Source of the DNA: Rhinopithecus roxellana
Lineage: Eukaryota > Chordata > Mammalia > Primates > Cercopithecidae
Reading direction: 5' to 3'
Assembly: GCF_007565055.1 (NCBI RefSeq)
Contig: NC_044556.1
Location: 138,111,808 to 138,175,807 of the forward strand
Length of the DNA stretch: 64,000 bases
The position numbers and the translations under genes are program-made. Under the pieces are notes generated by a model. It did no database searches. It was not told where the DNA came from and worked only from the letters and a program-made list of their open reading frames with translations. Shown piece after piece: positions 45,518 to 57,639 of the stretch (position 1 is its first letter; the number at the start of each line of letters is the position of its first letter).

Positions 45518-45768
45518 TTATTTATTTTTTATGGTTTTAAAAATTATTATTATTATTATTATTATTATACTTTAAGTTCTAGGGTACATGTGCATAACAT
45601 GCAGGTTTGTTACATATGTATACTTGTGCCATGTTGGTGTGCTGCACCCATCAACTCGTCAGCACCCATCAACTCGTCATTTACATCAGGTATAACTCTC
45701 AATGCAATCCCTCCCCGCTCCCCTCTCCGCATGATAGGCCCCAGTGTGTGATGTTCACCCTTCCCGAG
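45518..45768 (-). mobile_element. 5'-truncated L1PA-like 3' end, minus, with internal tandem duplication
   Basis: 'tactttaagttctagggtac', 'gccatgttggtgtgctgcac' and 'aggccccagtgtgtgatgtt' are L1P 3' UTR in reverse. The tail holds (ATT)n (45542-45568). The duplication tagagtataaactttat (45501-45517) / tagagtacaaactttat (45769-45785) has one mismatch in 17. Inside, an 18-bp unit gcacccatcaactcgtca occurs twice in tandem (45644-45661, 45662-45679). Confidence 0.95.
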
Positions 45769-45785
45769 TAGAGTACAAACTTTAT

Positions 45786-47486
45786 AATGTTTGATATTTC
45801 AAATCCAATGTAAGGGCAAAGAGGATTTTTGAATGAGATATAATTTGCTTTCTACTGCTATGGTGAAAGAAGATAAAAAGTCAAGGTTTTATTATTTTCC
45901 TAAAATGATACCTTTTTCTTACTCACTGAATTGTGTACTAAGCCATATATTCATTTTAGTTGTTGCTAGTCACATACTTTCTATATTATTATGTAATCTT
46001 ACTCCTAACTACTTCATAGGAAGTTAAAGACAAAACAATTATATGATTTAGCAACCTTATGCTCTTCAGAAATAGGACACTAGAGTAATATTTTGTGCAC
46101 ATAAGTTTGAAGGTCCGCATTAAAACAATCAGTAACACGTCTTCTGTCATAAAAGCCTTTGAAATAGCTCTAAATATTTAAAATATGTTAGTGATAGAAA
46201 AATATACTAATTTAAACATAAAATTTGGAAATAAGCATAAAGTTAAACAATAAAAATTTTTGACTGAAGCTTTAATTCATTTTGCTGTAGCTTTTGTCCA
46301 GTTTATATTTGAAATGCAATTCTAAGTTTTATTTAATGTTCTATATTGCCTCAGAATGCTCCTTTGAATATATAATCATAAATGTGTCTTTTCCACATGA
46401 CCTCACACTTGGAGTGTTGTACTCTCTCACACACGTTTGCAAGTGTTTTTGTGAATAACTGATTAACGTGTATACCCCACATTGTAAATAAAGAGTTTAT
46501 TGCTAATTACAACCAGTGTATATAATTTTCTTTCATTGACAGTACATTTGGATTTGCAAATATATACACAAATATTATAATATGTAAATCAAATATAGTT
46601 AATTTTTAAAAGTATTTTTTGACAGATAATAAACCCATTTGGAATACATAGCAAGAGTGACCTGAAGTTTGTCTTAGTGCACAGCATTCTTATTTATCAC
46701 TTGGTAAGTTTTTAGATAGAGTAAAAGTAAACTGACTACTGATCACTTAATTCAACAAGGTAATACATTCTATATAGTATGTTATAGTCAGTCAGTTCAT
46801 GGGCTTAACCTTGCTATTAAACTTTAGCTCAGAAAGACCTAAATGCCCCCAATATCTATTTCTCATAACAAGAAAGCTAGAATTTAATTTGTTTTATGTT
46901 TTCACCTCCTCCCTGACCATGTGGGCTGTGTTCACAGGTGACCTTGATCCTATCCGTCCACTATTTCAAGGTTCCAGCGCCTTAACTGGCTTCTGGCTCT
47001 TAACTAACTCTTCCTTTGTTCTTTGCGCCTTCTGAAATCCAGGTCACATACTCAATTTTTTTTTTTTTTTTTTAATGAAATCTCCAATCTAACTCTCAAC
47101 AAAAATTCCACAATTTTATATCAGTTTATTTTCAGATGTTGCCTTTTCAGGTTTTGACCTACAAAGTTAGATGTCAAGCACTCAATTATTTCTTCATATC
47201 CACTAAAATCTTTCTCGAATTCTTTTCCAATAGTTTTTTTTTTTTTTTTCTGATACCCAACAAAGTATTTTATGAATTTATTTCAGAGTATATGCAATTT
47301 TAAATAATTAGAACTTTGGCCCTTTGAAATGTGTTTATTCATTTATATTAACTGATTTCCAGAGATGTTTAAGAGTAACATGATCTACAAGTGATCTAAC
47401 AATTATATAAAATATATATTTATCATCAAAAAAATAATACTGAGAAGTAAAAATTATCTTTGAGAGGTGATGTCATTAGCATTTTA
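45786..47486. other. Unique AT-rich sequence, no gene seen
   Basis: About 1.7 kb with T runs at 47056-47073 and 47236-47249. A 78-residue forward frame (46799-47035) in a GC-richer patch has no domain that I recognise. Confidence 0.45.
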
Positions 47487-47638
47487 ATTTTTTTGTTTTT
47501 GTTTTTGAGACAGGTGCAGTGGCTCACGCCTGTAATCCCAGCACTTCGGGAGACCAAGGCAGGCAGATCATGAGGTCAGGAGATCGAGACCATCCTGGCT
47601 AACATGGTGAAACCCTGTCTCTACTAAAAACACAAACA
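47487..47638 (+). mobile_element. Rearranged Alu: reverse tail joined to forward left monomer
   Basis: 'ttttgtttttgtttttgaga' (47492-47511) is the reverse-strand start of an Alu tail. It is joined at about 47512 directly to forward Alu 5' sequence, 'ggtgcagtggctcacgcctg', which runs through the left monomer to 'ctctactaaaaacacaaa'. The right monomer is absent. This looks like an Alu with an inverted 5' part rather than two insertions. Confidence 0.7.
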
Positions 47639-50600
47639 ATTAATATTTTCATTAATAATTTTCCACAATTTTCAAATAAGTTGTTTACATAATTAAAATT
47701 GCATTATTTACTACTTGTTTTTGAAACAATTCTACAAATTAGGAACAAATAAAGCACTAGGTTAAAAGTTTTTTAAAAAAGAAAACAGAAGTTACTAACT
47801 AAAAGAAATTTGAATGCCATGAAACATCAAAGGCTCTTATTGTTAAAAGACTTGCTTTTAAAAAATGTATTACCTTAACTAGGGACACATTTAAATTAAT
47901 TTCAAGATAGAAGTAAAGATGGCCAGTTCATAAACATCTGCAGATATATTAATAGCAATTCTGCAAAAATATAATTAAAAGTTTTAAATTTCATTGTCGC
48001 CCTCCGTCTTGTAACATAACTCAAATTGTGTTTGTCTAATAAAACCTATGCAATAGATGCTGATTACTTTTGTTTTTAAGCACCATTCGATCAAGCACAA
48101 AGATGCTTCTATAATTGTGTTCTTTGCTCGAACTCAACCCATTCTAAGTTGAATGTAATTCATATTTATTAAATGAATGAATAAATGAGCAATTACTTGT
48201 TGCATTTAGCCTGAATTTTCATAGCTCCTTTTGATTTGTATGTGTGTGCATTACTGATTCTTGGAAATAAATATCTTCCTTATCAATGTTATCTTATTGG
48301 TACTGATGCTTTTTCTGATTCATCTGGAACAGGGTTGTCAAAGGATCTGTTTGATAAATAATGGTCATTGTATGTTAACCATGAGTCTTTTACATTGTCA
48401 CATATTCATATCTGTAGGAACCCAAAGCAAAATAAGCAACACAAAGCTATTAAGATTTGTATCTTCTTTGTCGTTATATCATGGCTTGAAATGAATGATT
48501 TAGAAGTGATTTCCCCATTGCAATGGCTGTGTCAGTGACCACAAAGAGAATCTTCAAGCTCTAGTCCAGGATGCTGTGGCAGAATATCTTGGTTAACATC
48601 TGTTTGAATGTCAGCATCAACATGATATTGATCATCTAGGAAACATAAATTTTGGACATTTGTTGATAACTATGTACAACTTTATAGACTAGCTCTTGTT
48701 ACCTGACAGGGCTTATCTGATTAGTTCTTGCAAGGACTTTTAGTCTCATAATAGTCAGACACCTTATGGGGAGGGTCATATCTGATGTTCCATGAATTAT
48801 AGAATCAAGTGCACAAGTAGCATGTGTAAGAGTAGACACCGAAGTTAGGAAATGTGTCCTCATGTGTTCCTGTCTCTCTAATTTCTCATTTGATCTGGGT
48901 AAGAATGCAGTGGTCAAAGGAAACTTGATAAGCAGCAAAACAAAACAATTAAAAGTGGAAAATCAAAACAAAAATGTTTTGTGATTTATTTTGTTGGATT
49001 AGCTAAACCACCATCCTAACACCCAGAAATCAAAGTGGAATTGATTTATTCAGAATCAAACTATTGGATTTCTGGTACCTAGAATGACAATAATAGAGAT
49101 ATTGCCAGGTGGGACTGCAATTTATTCACGGTATAAAGAACAGATGTATAATCAATACTGAGCTGCAAGATGATCACTTTGTCATCTCTCTCACATTCAA
49201 ACACTGGAGAGATAATGCTACCCATCACAGCAGGCACTGATGATTAACAATTACATATGATGGAAACATTGGGCAGATGCATTTTAGGGAATGAGGCAAA
49301 GTCAGATGAGTAATAATTATTTTAAAAATATAAGAAAGTAACATTTATTTTAAAATAATGAAGAAACAATATACTTATACATTATTTTTTTCTCTAGGTC
49401 CAGATCTAATTATTGTAGCTTTACTCAATTCCCCTATTTTCAATAGAATAGGACACACATATTTTAAGTTTTAGTGACAGGACTTGGAAGCCAAAGTAAA
49501 ACTAATAATAGAGTTTTCAAATGGGAACTAAATAAGTGTATTTTCTGTAAAATAAGCTATAGTCTTCGCTATAGATCATAGGATTTTGTTCTTAATATTA
49601 TTGAGATTTATTTTTAATCCTGTGGTTTCTTTAGCATTAACTCTTCACAGTATTCCTTAAGATACTAAAGATAGTGTTTATACAAATTTGCATTTATGAC
49701 ATGGAGATGCATTGGACTGCACAAATCACAATCCTTGCTCTTGTTGATTAAATGTGATTTTTCATTGGTATGTGTTATAGACGGCCTCAACAAAATTACA
49801 AGTGTATTGTACTTATAGGAGATCTGAAATGAGTAGAAAGCATCAATCATGACCATTCGTGCAGTAAATTAGTTTGTACACTTTGCTAGTTTTAAACAAA
49901 GAACTTTCGCTCTTTGTATTTATAGCCAAGATTAACGGGTAAAATGTAGTATATCGTCTCCTTTTCTATATTATAGATAAGAAATGTGTAATAGCAAAAT
50001 AAAAAAATAACGTTTCTGTTTTGATTGGCAAACATTTTAAAATTTATTACGGTATTTAAATATTTCAACAATACAGATAATTTTATTTATGAATTTTTAC
50101 TATTTTGTTAATCATTTTTGATATTGTATGTGTCAATTTTTTTTGAATTATGCATTTCAGTAGGTTAAAACTTACATCGACAAAATAACTTTTGTGTACT
50201 TTCACATGTGGTAGTGTCAATAGCTTATCTGTATAACATCGGGGCTATTCCCAGCTATTAATCAACCAGACATGTTTCTTCAAAAGCTTATTTTATAACT
50301 GAATAGACTCTCTCAAAAGGCAGTGAACTTGTGAATATTTAAATGCAAATTGATGTGTCATTATTAAACTGTATACTCAGGCACCACTAAATTACTTTTG
50401 ACTCATAATTAAACACTTATTCTAGGCATTTGAACTCCCTGCACTTAATAGAACAACCAATTGCTGCATATAGTTGAACACTGAACAACTGGCTTCATAA
50501 GTTGGATCTTATATCATGATATTCTCTGACTTATCAGAGAGCATCTATAAAAAAGTTTAACCATTACCATCTATAGCTACTAGTGAATATTCCGATGGTA

Positions 50601-51046
50601 AAATATCAAAAAATTTCAAAAACAGGTATGAGTAATTATGAATGACTCCATGAAGGTATATTATATTATACAGAAGAAACACAAATGAAAAAAAATCAGA
50701 GCTCATTTGTTCAACACATTAGGTGCTGATTATTCCTCATAATATCCTAATTAAGATAATTAAGTCATATAAAAAGGACTTCATCTATATCTATATATGT
50801 GTGTGTATATACATACACTCATTTTTCAAATAGTCAAAATGATAATCATAATTAAACAAAAAGGTGATAACTGCTTACAAAAATAATGTACTATGTTAGT
50901 TTTTTGTTTCAGAGATTTCAACCTATTTAAGGATAAATTACTCTATCACATGAAGATAATAGAAAGCTGTAGAAACAAAACAAAGCTACAAATTATTTGT
51001 ACAAGTAAAGATTATAGTAGAAGGGGACACTTGAGATAAAAAGGAA
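47639..51046. other. Unique AT-rich sequence, no gene supported
   Basis: About 3.4 kb. The stretch 48480-49330 is GC-richer than its flanks and carries a reverse 79-residue frame (48699-48938) without a recognisable domain; it may be a decayed transposon interior that I cannot place. A short (ATCT/GT) patch lies at 50786-50812. Confidence 0.4.
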
Positions 51047-51358
51047 GGGCTGGGCACTGTGGCTCATGCCTGTAATCCCAGCACTTCGGGAGGCCGAGGA
51101 GGGCAGATCACTTGAGGTCAGGAGTTCAAGACCAGCCTGACCAACATGGTGAAACCCCATCTCTACTAAAAATACAAAAATTAACCAGGCATGGTGGCAC
51201 ACGCCTGTAATCTTAGCTACTTAGGAGGCTAAGCCACGAGGATCTCTTGAATCTGGGAGGCAGAGGTTACAGTGAACTGAGACTGGGCCACTGCACTCCA
51301 GCATGGGTGACAGAGCAAGACTCCAGCTCAAAAAAAAAAAAAAAAAAAAAAAAAAAAA
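51047..51358 (+). mobile_element. AluS-like, plus, with A29 tail
   Basis: 'ggctgggcactgtggctcat' to 'gcaagactccagctc' followed by 29 A. Both monomers complete; moderate divergence. Reverse and forward frames here (69 and 109 residues) are Alu-derived. Confidence 0.95.
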
Positions 51359-51835
51359 CAGAAGAGAGGGCAACATTCTCTCACCTTCCATCAAATCAGA
51401 AATTTGTCCTCACAGTCTTCCTTCTTTTGTCTGAATCATTAATCTCTACCTCTGTAATTAATGATATGAATAAATCTTGTTTAAATATTTTCCTTCTTAA
51501 TAATAAACACTTTCCAGCAGATACCTGTTTTTTTGTCTGCTTTTCTTTGTTGCAAAATTTCTCAACGAAGTTATAGACTTGTTTCTGCTGTGTCATATCT
51601 ATCTCTGTTCAATCCACTATGATTCGCTTTTCATCTCCCCAACATCCCTGAATCCATTTTGGTCAATGCTCCTAGCCCTCAATACTTACCAAATTTAAAT
51701 CTGTTCTCAGTCCTGCAGTCCACATTTGACTAACAACCACTCAAAATATTTGACAAACTTGATCAGTTTCTCCTTCCTGAAACCTCTTTTCTTCTTTGGC
51801 TTTTGTACTTTTCATTTATATACTGGCAAAAAAAA
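51359..51835. other. Unique sequence
   Basis: No gene or recognisable repeat. Confidence 0.5.
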
Positions 51836-51883
51836 ATCTATCTATCTACCCATATATCTATCTACATATCTATCCATTCATTT
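51836..51883. repeat. (TCTA)n microsatellite, imperfect
   Basis: Units of tcta/catc type after an A run; broken by single-base changes. Confidence 0.9.
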
Positions 51884-51909
51884 TACTGGAATTCTTAGAA
51901 ATTTACATA

Positions 51910-52329
51910 TGTCTTAGTACTTTTTTTTTCTATAACAGAATACCTAAGACAGGGTAATTTATGAAGAAAGAGGTTTATTTAACTTTTGGTTCTGCAGGCT
52001 GGGAAGTTCAATATCCAATGGCTGCATCTGGCAAGGGCCTCATGCTGTGTTATAACATGGTAGAAAAGTGGAAGGGCAAATGAATGCATGCCAAAAAATG
52101 ATAAAATGGTGGCAACCCCATTTATAACAACTCACTTTCATGGGAGCTAATCTATCTCCAAGAGAACAAATCCATTCCCATGAGAACTAACCCAGTCTCA
52201 TAAAAAAAGACATTAATCCATTTTAATGACCTAATCATTCTTAAAGGCAACACCTCTCAACACCACCATTTTGAAGACTGAGCCTCAACATGAGTTTTAT
52301 TGTGGACAAACCATATTCAGACCATATCA
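51910..52329 (-). mobile_element. MaLR solo LTR (MST/THE1/MLT1 type), minus
   Basis: Left end 'tgtcttagtac', then 'ctataacagaatacctaaga', 'gggtaatttatgaagaaaga', 'ggttctgcaggctgggaag', 'cattaatccattttaatgac', and right end 'ttcagaccatatca'. The flanks acata and gcatg only partly match, in keeping with age. No internal genes. Confidence 0.88.
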
Positions 52330-52334
52330 GCATG

Positions 52335-52580
52335 TAATTGGTAAGCGGGTTAAGTGGCAGATGAGTGTTAATGCTTAGAAGGTCAGTATGGTGTGAAGGG
52401 CTGGAGCGGTGCATGGACATGGTATCAGACTTGCTGACACATATTGTTGGTATGTGTATTGAGCAGCATCTGGGCCTGCAGTCCCTCCAGCTTCCACCAA
52501 ACGCCATCGTTAAGCTTCTCGAACTCCTGGGTCAGGTGCATTTGCCCCCCAGTGTCTTCTCATTACACTTAGAGTAAATC
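52335..52580 (-). other. Unassigned GC-richer island with a coding-like reverse frame
   Basis: Directly after the LTR, composition rises to about half G+C for about 250 bp. In reverse, a frame from about 52542 to 52426 reads MHLTQEFEKLNDG..., includes a WWKLEGLQ stretch and ends in a stop after about 38 residues. Other frames on both strands (70 and 88 residues) also stay open. I do not recognise the protein. It could be a processed-pseudogene scrap or part of an old transposon. Confidence 0.3.
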
Positions 52581-52864
52581 CTCAAGAATTATAATTGCCT
52601 GTAACACTCTATATAACGTTATCTTTATCTTCATCTCTGATCTTATCTCTTATCACACTTTAACTTATTTGTTCCATTCAAGACATATAGCTTGTTTTTA
52701 TTTCTCAGCTCACAAAATTTTTACCTGATATTTCTTTTGCCTGTAAGATCTTCTCTTGGTTCTTTACAGGACTCATTATTTTATTCACTACATTACAGAT
52801 GTTTCCCCAAATGTCACCTTTTCCAAAGGAAGTCATTACTCTGACATATCTTTTTAAAATAGCC
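52581..52864. other. Unique sequence
   Basis: Nothing recognised. Confidence 0.5.
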
Positions 52865-52877
52865 ATACACCCATTTT

Positions 52878-53803
52878 CTTTTTTTCTATTTTTAAAATTT
52901 TACTTTAATTTCTAGAATACATTGCAGAACATTCAGGTTTGTTGCATAGGTATATATGTGCCATGGTGGTTTGCTGCACCTAGGTTTTAAGCCCCTCATG
53001 CATTAGGTATTTGTCTTAATGCTCTCCCTCCCCTTGCCCCCAACCCCCGACAGCCCCCAGTGTGTGATATTCCCCTCCCTGTGTCCATATGTTCTCATTG
53101 CTGACCTCCCACTTATGAGTGAAAACATGTGGTGTTTTTTTTTGTTGTTGTTGTTGTCCCTGTGTTTGTTTGCTAAGAGTGATGGCTTCCACCTTCATCC
53201 ATATCTCTGCAAAGGACATGAACTCATTCTTTTTATGGCTGCATAGTATTCCATGGTGTATATGTGCTACATTTTCTTTATCCAGTCTATCATTGATGGT
53301 CATTTGGGTTGGTTTCAAGTCTTTGCTATTGTAAACTGTGCTGCAATAAACATACACATGCATGTGTCTTTATAGTAGAATGATTTATAGTCTTTTGGGT
53401 ATATATCCAGTAATGGGATTTCTGGGTCAAATGATATTTCTGGTTCTAGATCCTTGAGGAATCGCCATGCTGTCTTCCACAATGGTTGAACTAATTTACA
53501 CTCCCACCAATAGTCTAAAAGCGTTTCTATTTCTCCTTGCCAACATCTGTTGCTTCCTGACTTTTTAATAATCGCCATTCTAACTGACCTGAGATGGTAT
53601 CTCACTGTGGTTTTGATTTGCACTTCTCTAATGACTAGTGATGATGAGCATGTTTTCATGTGTCTGTTGGCTGCATAAATGTCTTCTTTTGAGAAGTGTC
53701 TGTTCATATCCTTTGCCCACTTTTTGATGGGGTTGTTTGCTTTTTTCTGGTAAATTTGTTTAAGTTCCTTGTAGATTCTGAATATTAGACCCTTGTCAGA
53801 TGG
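52878..53803 (-). mobile_element. 5'-truncated L1P (3' UTR plus ORF2 C-terminus), minus
   Basis: An L1 tail of 926 bp in reverse. The 3' UTR runs from the T-rich tail to about 53210 and then ORF2. A 164-residue reverse frame (53809-53315) keeps the C-terminal part of L1 ORF2 protein, with motifs such as NPIKKWAKDMNRHFS and RMAIIKKSG; a shifted frame continues downstream. The endonuclease and reverse-transcriptase domains are absent, so it is inert. Duplication: atacacccatttt (52865-52877) / atacactcatttt (53804-53816), one mismatch. A small (GTT)n lies at 53142-53156. Confidence 0.95.
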
Positions 53804-53896
53804 ATACACTCATTTTTTTATTTCAACATTCACTTCCCATGTGCACACACACACATTTGTGTATGTGTGTATTTATTATCTATCCCCTTGATCTGG

Positions 53897-54105
53897 AAAA
53901 GTGGTCAACAAACTATATAGCACACTGGGGGAATTGCAGCAAGGCCTGTGAGCTAAGAATGGTCTTTGAATGTTTAAAATATTGCAAAAGGTAGAGGAGA
54001 AGGAGAACAAGGAGGATGAAGGTGAAGGGAACAAGGTATGTGATGGAGATCACCCACAAAACCTAAAATATTTACTATCTGGCTCTTTACAAAAAATAAT
54101 CTATA
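53897..54105 (+). mobile_element. hAT-type MER element, internally altered
   Basis: The left end 'gtggtcaacaaactatatag' with 'ggcctgtgagctaagaatgg' and the right end 'aaaatatttactatctggct', 'ctttaca' match a common hAT (Charlie-group) MITE. The middle is replaced by a purine-rich tract (about 53990-54037). A second copy lies at 60138. Confidence 0.75.
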
Positions 54106-54279
54106 TGCATTTGTCTTGAAGTTCCTCAAAGACAGAACCATACCTACTGCATAGGAACACTTGCCAATCGTTTATAAGGAAGAGCCCATTCAGTCCTTAA
54201 AGCGTTAAAGAAAATTTTATACCAAAAATAATACATACTCAACTTTCAGAAGTTTATATTAGTTATATAAGTAAAATAA

Positions 54280-55110
54280 AATGAAAGATGCTGTGGCATT
54301 TCCAGGAAGAAGAATAATGCAAAATCACTAAGATATAGAAAATATGGCACTTCCGAGAACATTTAGGAAGAAGTCCCAGCCATATTTTTTGACAATAAGA
54401 AGCATATTTAGTAATTAGCATTCATTTTAATAAAATATTTATTTTTTTTGATCTTTTGCTTTCACTTAAGTAAAACCCTCTCCTTAGTTAACTTAAGACT
54501 TTGTTTGCCTATAGCAGGAGTAGGAGACAGTATTTTACAATGAATCTAGAAAGAATGCAAATATAAAAATTCAGCTAAAGTTTAGATTCTGATAGTATGA
54601 ATGAGATTTTGCAGAAAGATAATAGTCTTAAGAATAGAAACTTTTGAGGGAAAAGGTATATGTTGATTTCATTTAAATATTGTTTAAAATATCCAAAACT
54701 ATCCCAGGAAGAGCAGAGCAGAGGGTTTCTTTGATAGGATAATTCCTTTTTTTCTCTTGGTGCCTAAGCCATTTAAACTTGCTGATCTTTAATAGATTTT
54801 AAAAATTACATTGAAATAAATAAATAAAAGAAAGATTTGCCCTCTCCAGACTAAGGGATTGACTGGCAAGTCAGGGAAACAGAAGGAGGAAAAGAGAGAG
54901 TAAGGGGAGGTTTAAGGATGATTTTTCCTGGCCTCTAGGTCCATAGGTGCATGAAATGTGGGAGAGGGCTATCATAGTCTAGACAGATATGTTGGAGCTC
55001 AAGTATATATGAGTTTGTAACATGTATCCCAGGCATAGTAAGACGTTATTTAAAACTTTTAGGCAGGGATCTAGATGTTCACATATTTTTATAAGCCACA
55101 GGATAATTGA
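54280..55110 (-). repeat. L2, minus, long decayed copy
   Basis: 'tttccaggaagaagaataat' and 'gcacttccgagaacatttag' fit reverse L2 near the ORF end; 'ggtttaaggatgatttttcc', 'tgttggagctcaagtatat' fit further into the ORF at roughly the expected distance. Much of the middle is hard to align by eye. Confidence 0.5.
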
Positions 55111-55614
55111 GTATCACAAGTAGATATAGCTAAATATACGATTTTATAGCCGCTTCCGCGATCACCATGGCCTGAATGTGTATAAAAGAGAGCACGATAA
55201 TTGCTGGTGACTGGCTAGAGGCATGGAAGTGCAAGGAACACAGGGAGGCCTTTGAATTAGCACAAATAGACTTCCAGAAGTGGAACTTGGATACATAGAG
55301 AAAAAGTCTGGGGTCCTGGACTCTAAAATGGCACCTACATATAATCTCATATAAGGCAGGCATGACAAGTCTTACAGATTAAGAGTTAGACAAATTTAGC
55401 AACCAAAAGCAAAAATCAGTGAAGCTCCTTCGGACACCAGTGGATACCCGTTCCCTGATATGCCACTTTCCCCTATATTAAAAGCAGAGAAAAGAGGCAA
55501 TTTAAAAAAAAACAAAAACTGAGCTCCTACATCCCAATAAATGGGAAATATTAAGGAAATACTATTTATGATAAGACAAAACCATATCAAACCAAAGAAA
55601 ACCCAGCAAAAATG
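55111..55614. other. Unique sequence, overlapping reverse frames
   Basis: Two reverse frames (77 and 68 residues, 55130-55368) and one of 88 residues (55396-55662) overlap or adjoin. None has a domain that I recognise. Confidence 0.4.
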
Positions 55615-55795
55615 AATGTAACAGTATGGTATAACAAAGGAAACATGGATTTGGGGGTTCATTCAGCTGCTTAGTTTGTTGTTGTTGTTAACATTGGCTC
55701 TAACCCTTATCTATAACTAGGCAAGGTAATGATCTTTAATTCTGACTTGTCTCTATTTCTTCTATTGAAATAACAGCATTTACTTTACAGGGTTT
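55615..55795 (+). repeat. MIR SINE, plus, with small (GTT)n insertion
   Basis: 'acagtatggtataacaaagg' at the start, 'taactaggcaaggtaatgat' and 'ttgaaataacagcattta' later follow MIR. A (GTT)4-5 run lies at 55677-55690. A T run (55794-55807) follows. Confidence 0.65.
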
Positions 55796-55820
55796 TTTTT
55801 TTTTTTTCTTTTTTCTTTTT

Positions 55821-56350
55821 TTGAGCCAGTTAAATGTCTTCCCTCCCCAGAAATTTCTCAGAACCTAACAATTTCTCAGTATTTGTTATGCTCACCCAGC
55901 ACAACGCTGTGGAAATTGTAAAAGAAAACTTTAGGGAATCACTTATTAGTATTGATCATATGTAGACAAAGGATATCTCTCCCGTGTTCCTCAGATCTGT
56001 CTCCAATGGTAAAATCACATAATCATTAGAGAAATACAAATAAAATTATTCCATACACTAAAATATTTTTAATTAATTTTCTAAAATTATCCTAAAGAGA
56101 GAGAATATGCACCATAATTCTATAGTTCAGAGAAAAATCACTCCTAATGTTAGACATTTTATATATACTTTTAGAGAGATGCATTCTAGTGTAAGGTGCT
56201 TTTACTCTCTCTATATATGTGTTTTAATTTTCTTGAATAAATATTTAGAAGGTTCATAAATTAGGTAGATACTTACCATTATGAGAAACTGACAGGTTGG
56301 TTTTCAGATGAGTTGTTTCATTTGCAGACCCATCAGTGATGTTTGAAAAT
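55821..56350. other. Unique AT-rich sequence
   Basis: No gene or recognisable repeat. Confidence 0.5.
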
Positions 56351-56354
56351 TCCA

Positions 56355-56445
56355 GTTGCATAAATTAACTCATGTAATCCTCCTTCAAATACTTTGAGGT
56401 CAGTATTATCATCATATTCATTTACAATGACCAAGTCAGGCTTTG
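56355..56445 (-). repeat. MIR core fragment, minus
   Basis: 'taactcatgtaatcctcctt', 'tttgaggtcagtattatcat' and 'tcatttacaatgaccaag' follow the reverse MIR core. The 61-residue reverse frame at 56333-56518 overlaps this SINE and is probably fortuitous. Confidence 0.55.
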
Positions 56446-57639
56446 AAAGCATCCTGTTTGGCCTTCCAAATGGGATTCTTCTCGCTATATCATACCAGTA
56501 AGCTCCTTTTAATTCCATTCATCTGCTCGAAAGGTAGAAATTAAATACGGTTGGGAATTTAATCTCTTAGCCATTATGGGGAGCAGTCCATTTCCTTCTG
56601 TCAGCATTTGCTCAAGCACAGAATCCACTCGTCTCCTACCCTGATTTCTTCTTAAACATCTGTCGGTTTGTGTTCCTCATTCTAGGAGAGACTGTCCAAT
56701 TTCCTGGTCAAGCCAGGGCCCTCTACTCTTCTTCTTTGGGCAGTGCTCTGTAAGTCTCAGCCTCTGAGGTGATTCATGTAGTCTCCTCACTTGAATGAGG
56801 AAAAAAATCCCTGCTTCCCATTTTCCCACTTTTTAAGGATTAGACCACAAAGTTTGTAGTCCCCTGTTCTCAAATTCCTAGATGTCTTAGGACAGCTTCT
56901 TAAAGTGTTCACTTATTTGCCCTCCAGGCCTGTAGCATGTGGCCCTGGGTACATGAAGGAGATGAAAGAGGCTAAAGAATGATTTCAGCAACACAAACTC
57001 TGACCTCCAGCAATCCTAGTGCATGGAACTTCTCTTCCATTTCACTGAGTCAAATCAGGACATCCTGTCAGCTGCTCTTCCTTCTGTAAATATATTCAGA
57101 AATGCCCAAATTGGAGTCTGTTATGCTAAAGGGAAACTCAAACAAGACACAGTTTCAATATTTCACAAGTCAAAATAAGTATTTGATAATTGTGCAGACT
57201 TAAGAAATATGTTCAAATTGTTTGGTTGACATTTTCAGCTTTCCAATAGTCTTAGCATTAAAGCCTTGCTGACATTGTGTACAATGTCCGAGGGTTAATA
57301 CCATGGTTCAGATGCTCATTCTGGAAATACAGTATTACTATCAATATGACAGCTCTGCCTCTCAAGGGAAAGGATATCACATCAGTTATGAAATGTAGCT
57401 CTTTTTCAGTCACTGATCACTGGACCGAAGACACTTTTAAGGCTGTCAACGGCAGTGATCTTAATCATTTACAGAGCTAAAATAACACGTGTTCCTAAAA
57501 GGTAAAATACATCATCAAGGTTCTTGATTACATTGAAAATAAGACTTTGAAGTGATTGATTTGAAGTTATTAATTAGCACGTAACATAGTGTGTTTACTC
57601 ACAGTCCTAAAAACCTAAATGTATTTACAAAGAAGGAAG
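56446..57639. other. Unique, somewhat GC-richer sequence
   Basis: About 1.2 kb without a recognisable repeat, less AT-rich than the flanks (56560-57070). A 67-residue forward frame (57277-57480) has no domain that I recognise. It is the best candidate in this part for a conserved non-coding or hidden-exon check. Confidence 0.4.

Noticed and set aside
53315..53809. 164-residue reverse frame with good protein similarity
   Set aside because: It is the C-terminal remnant of L1 ORF2 in a 5'-truncated L1, not a host gene and not active.
56333..56518. 61-residue reverse frame that looks protein-like
   Set aside because: Its first part overlaps a MIR core, and no start or splice context supports it.
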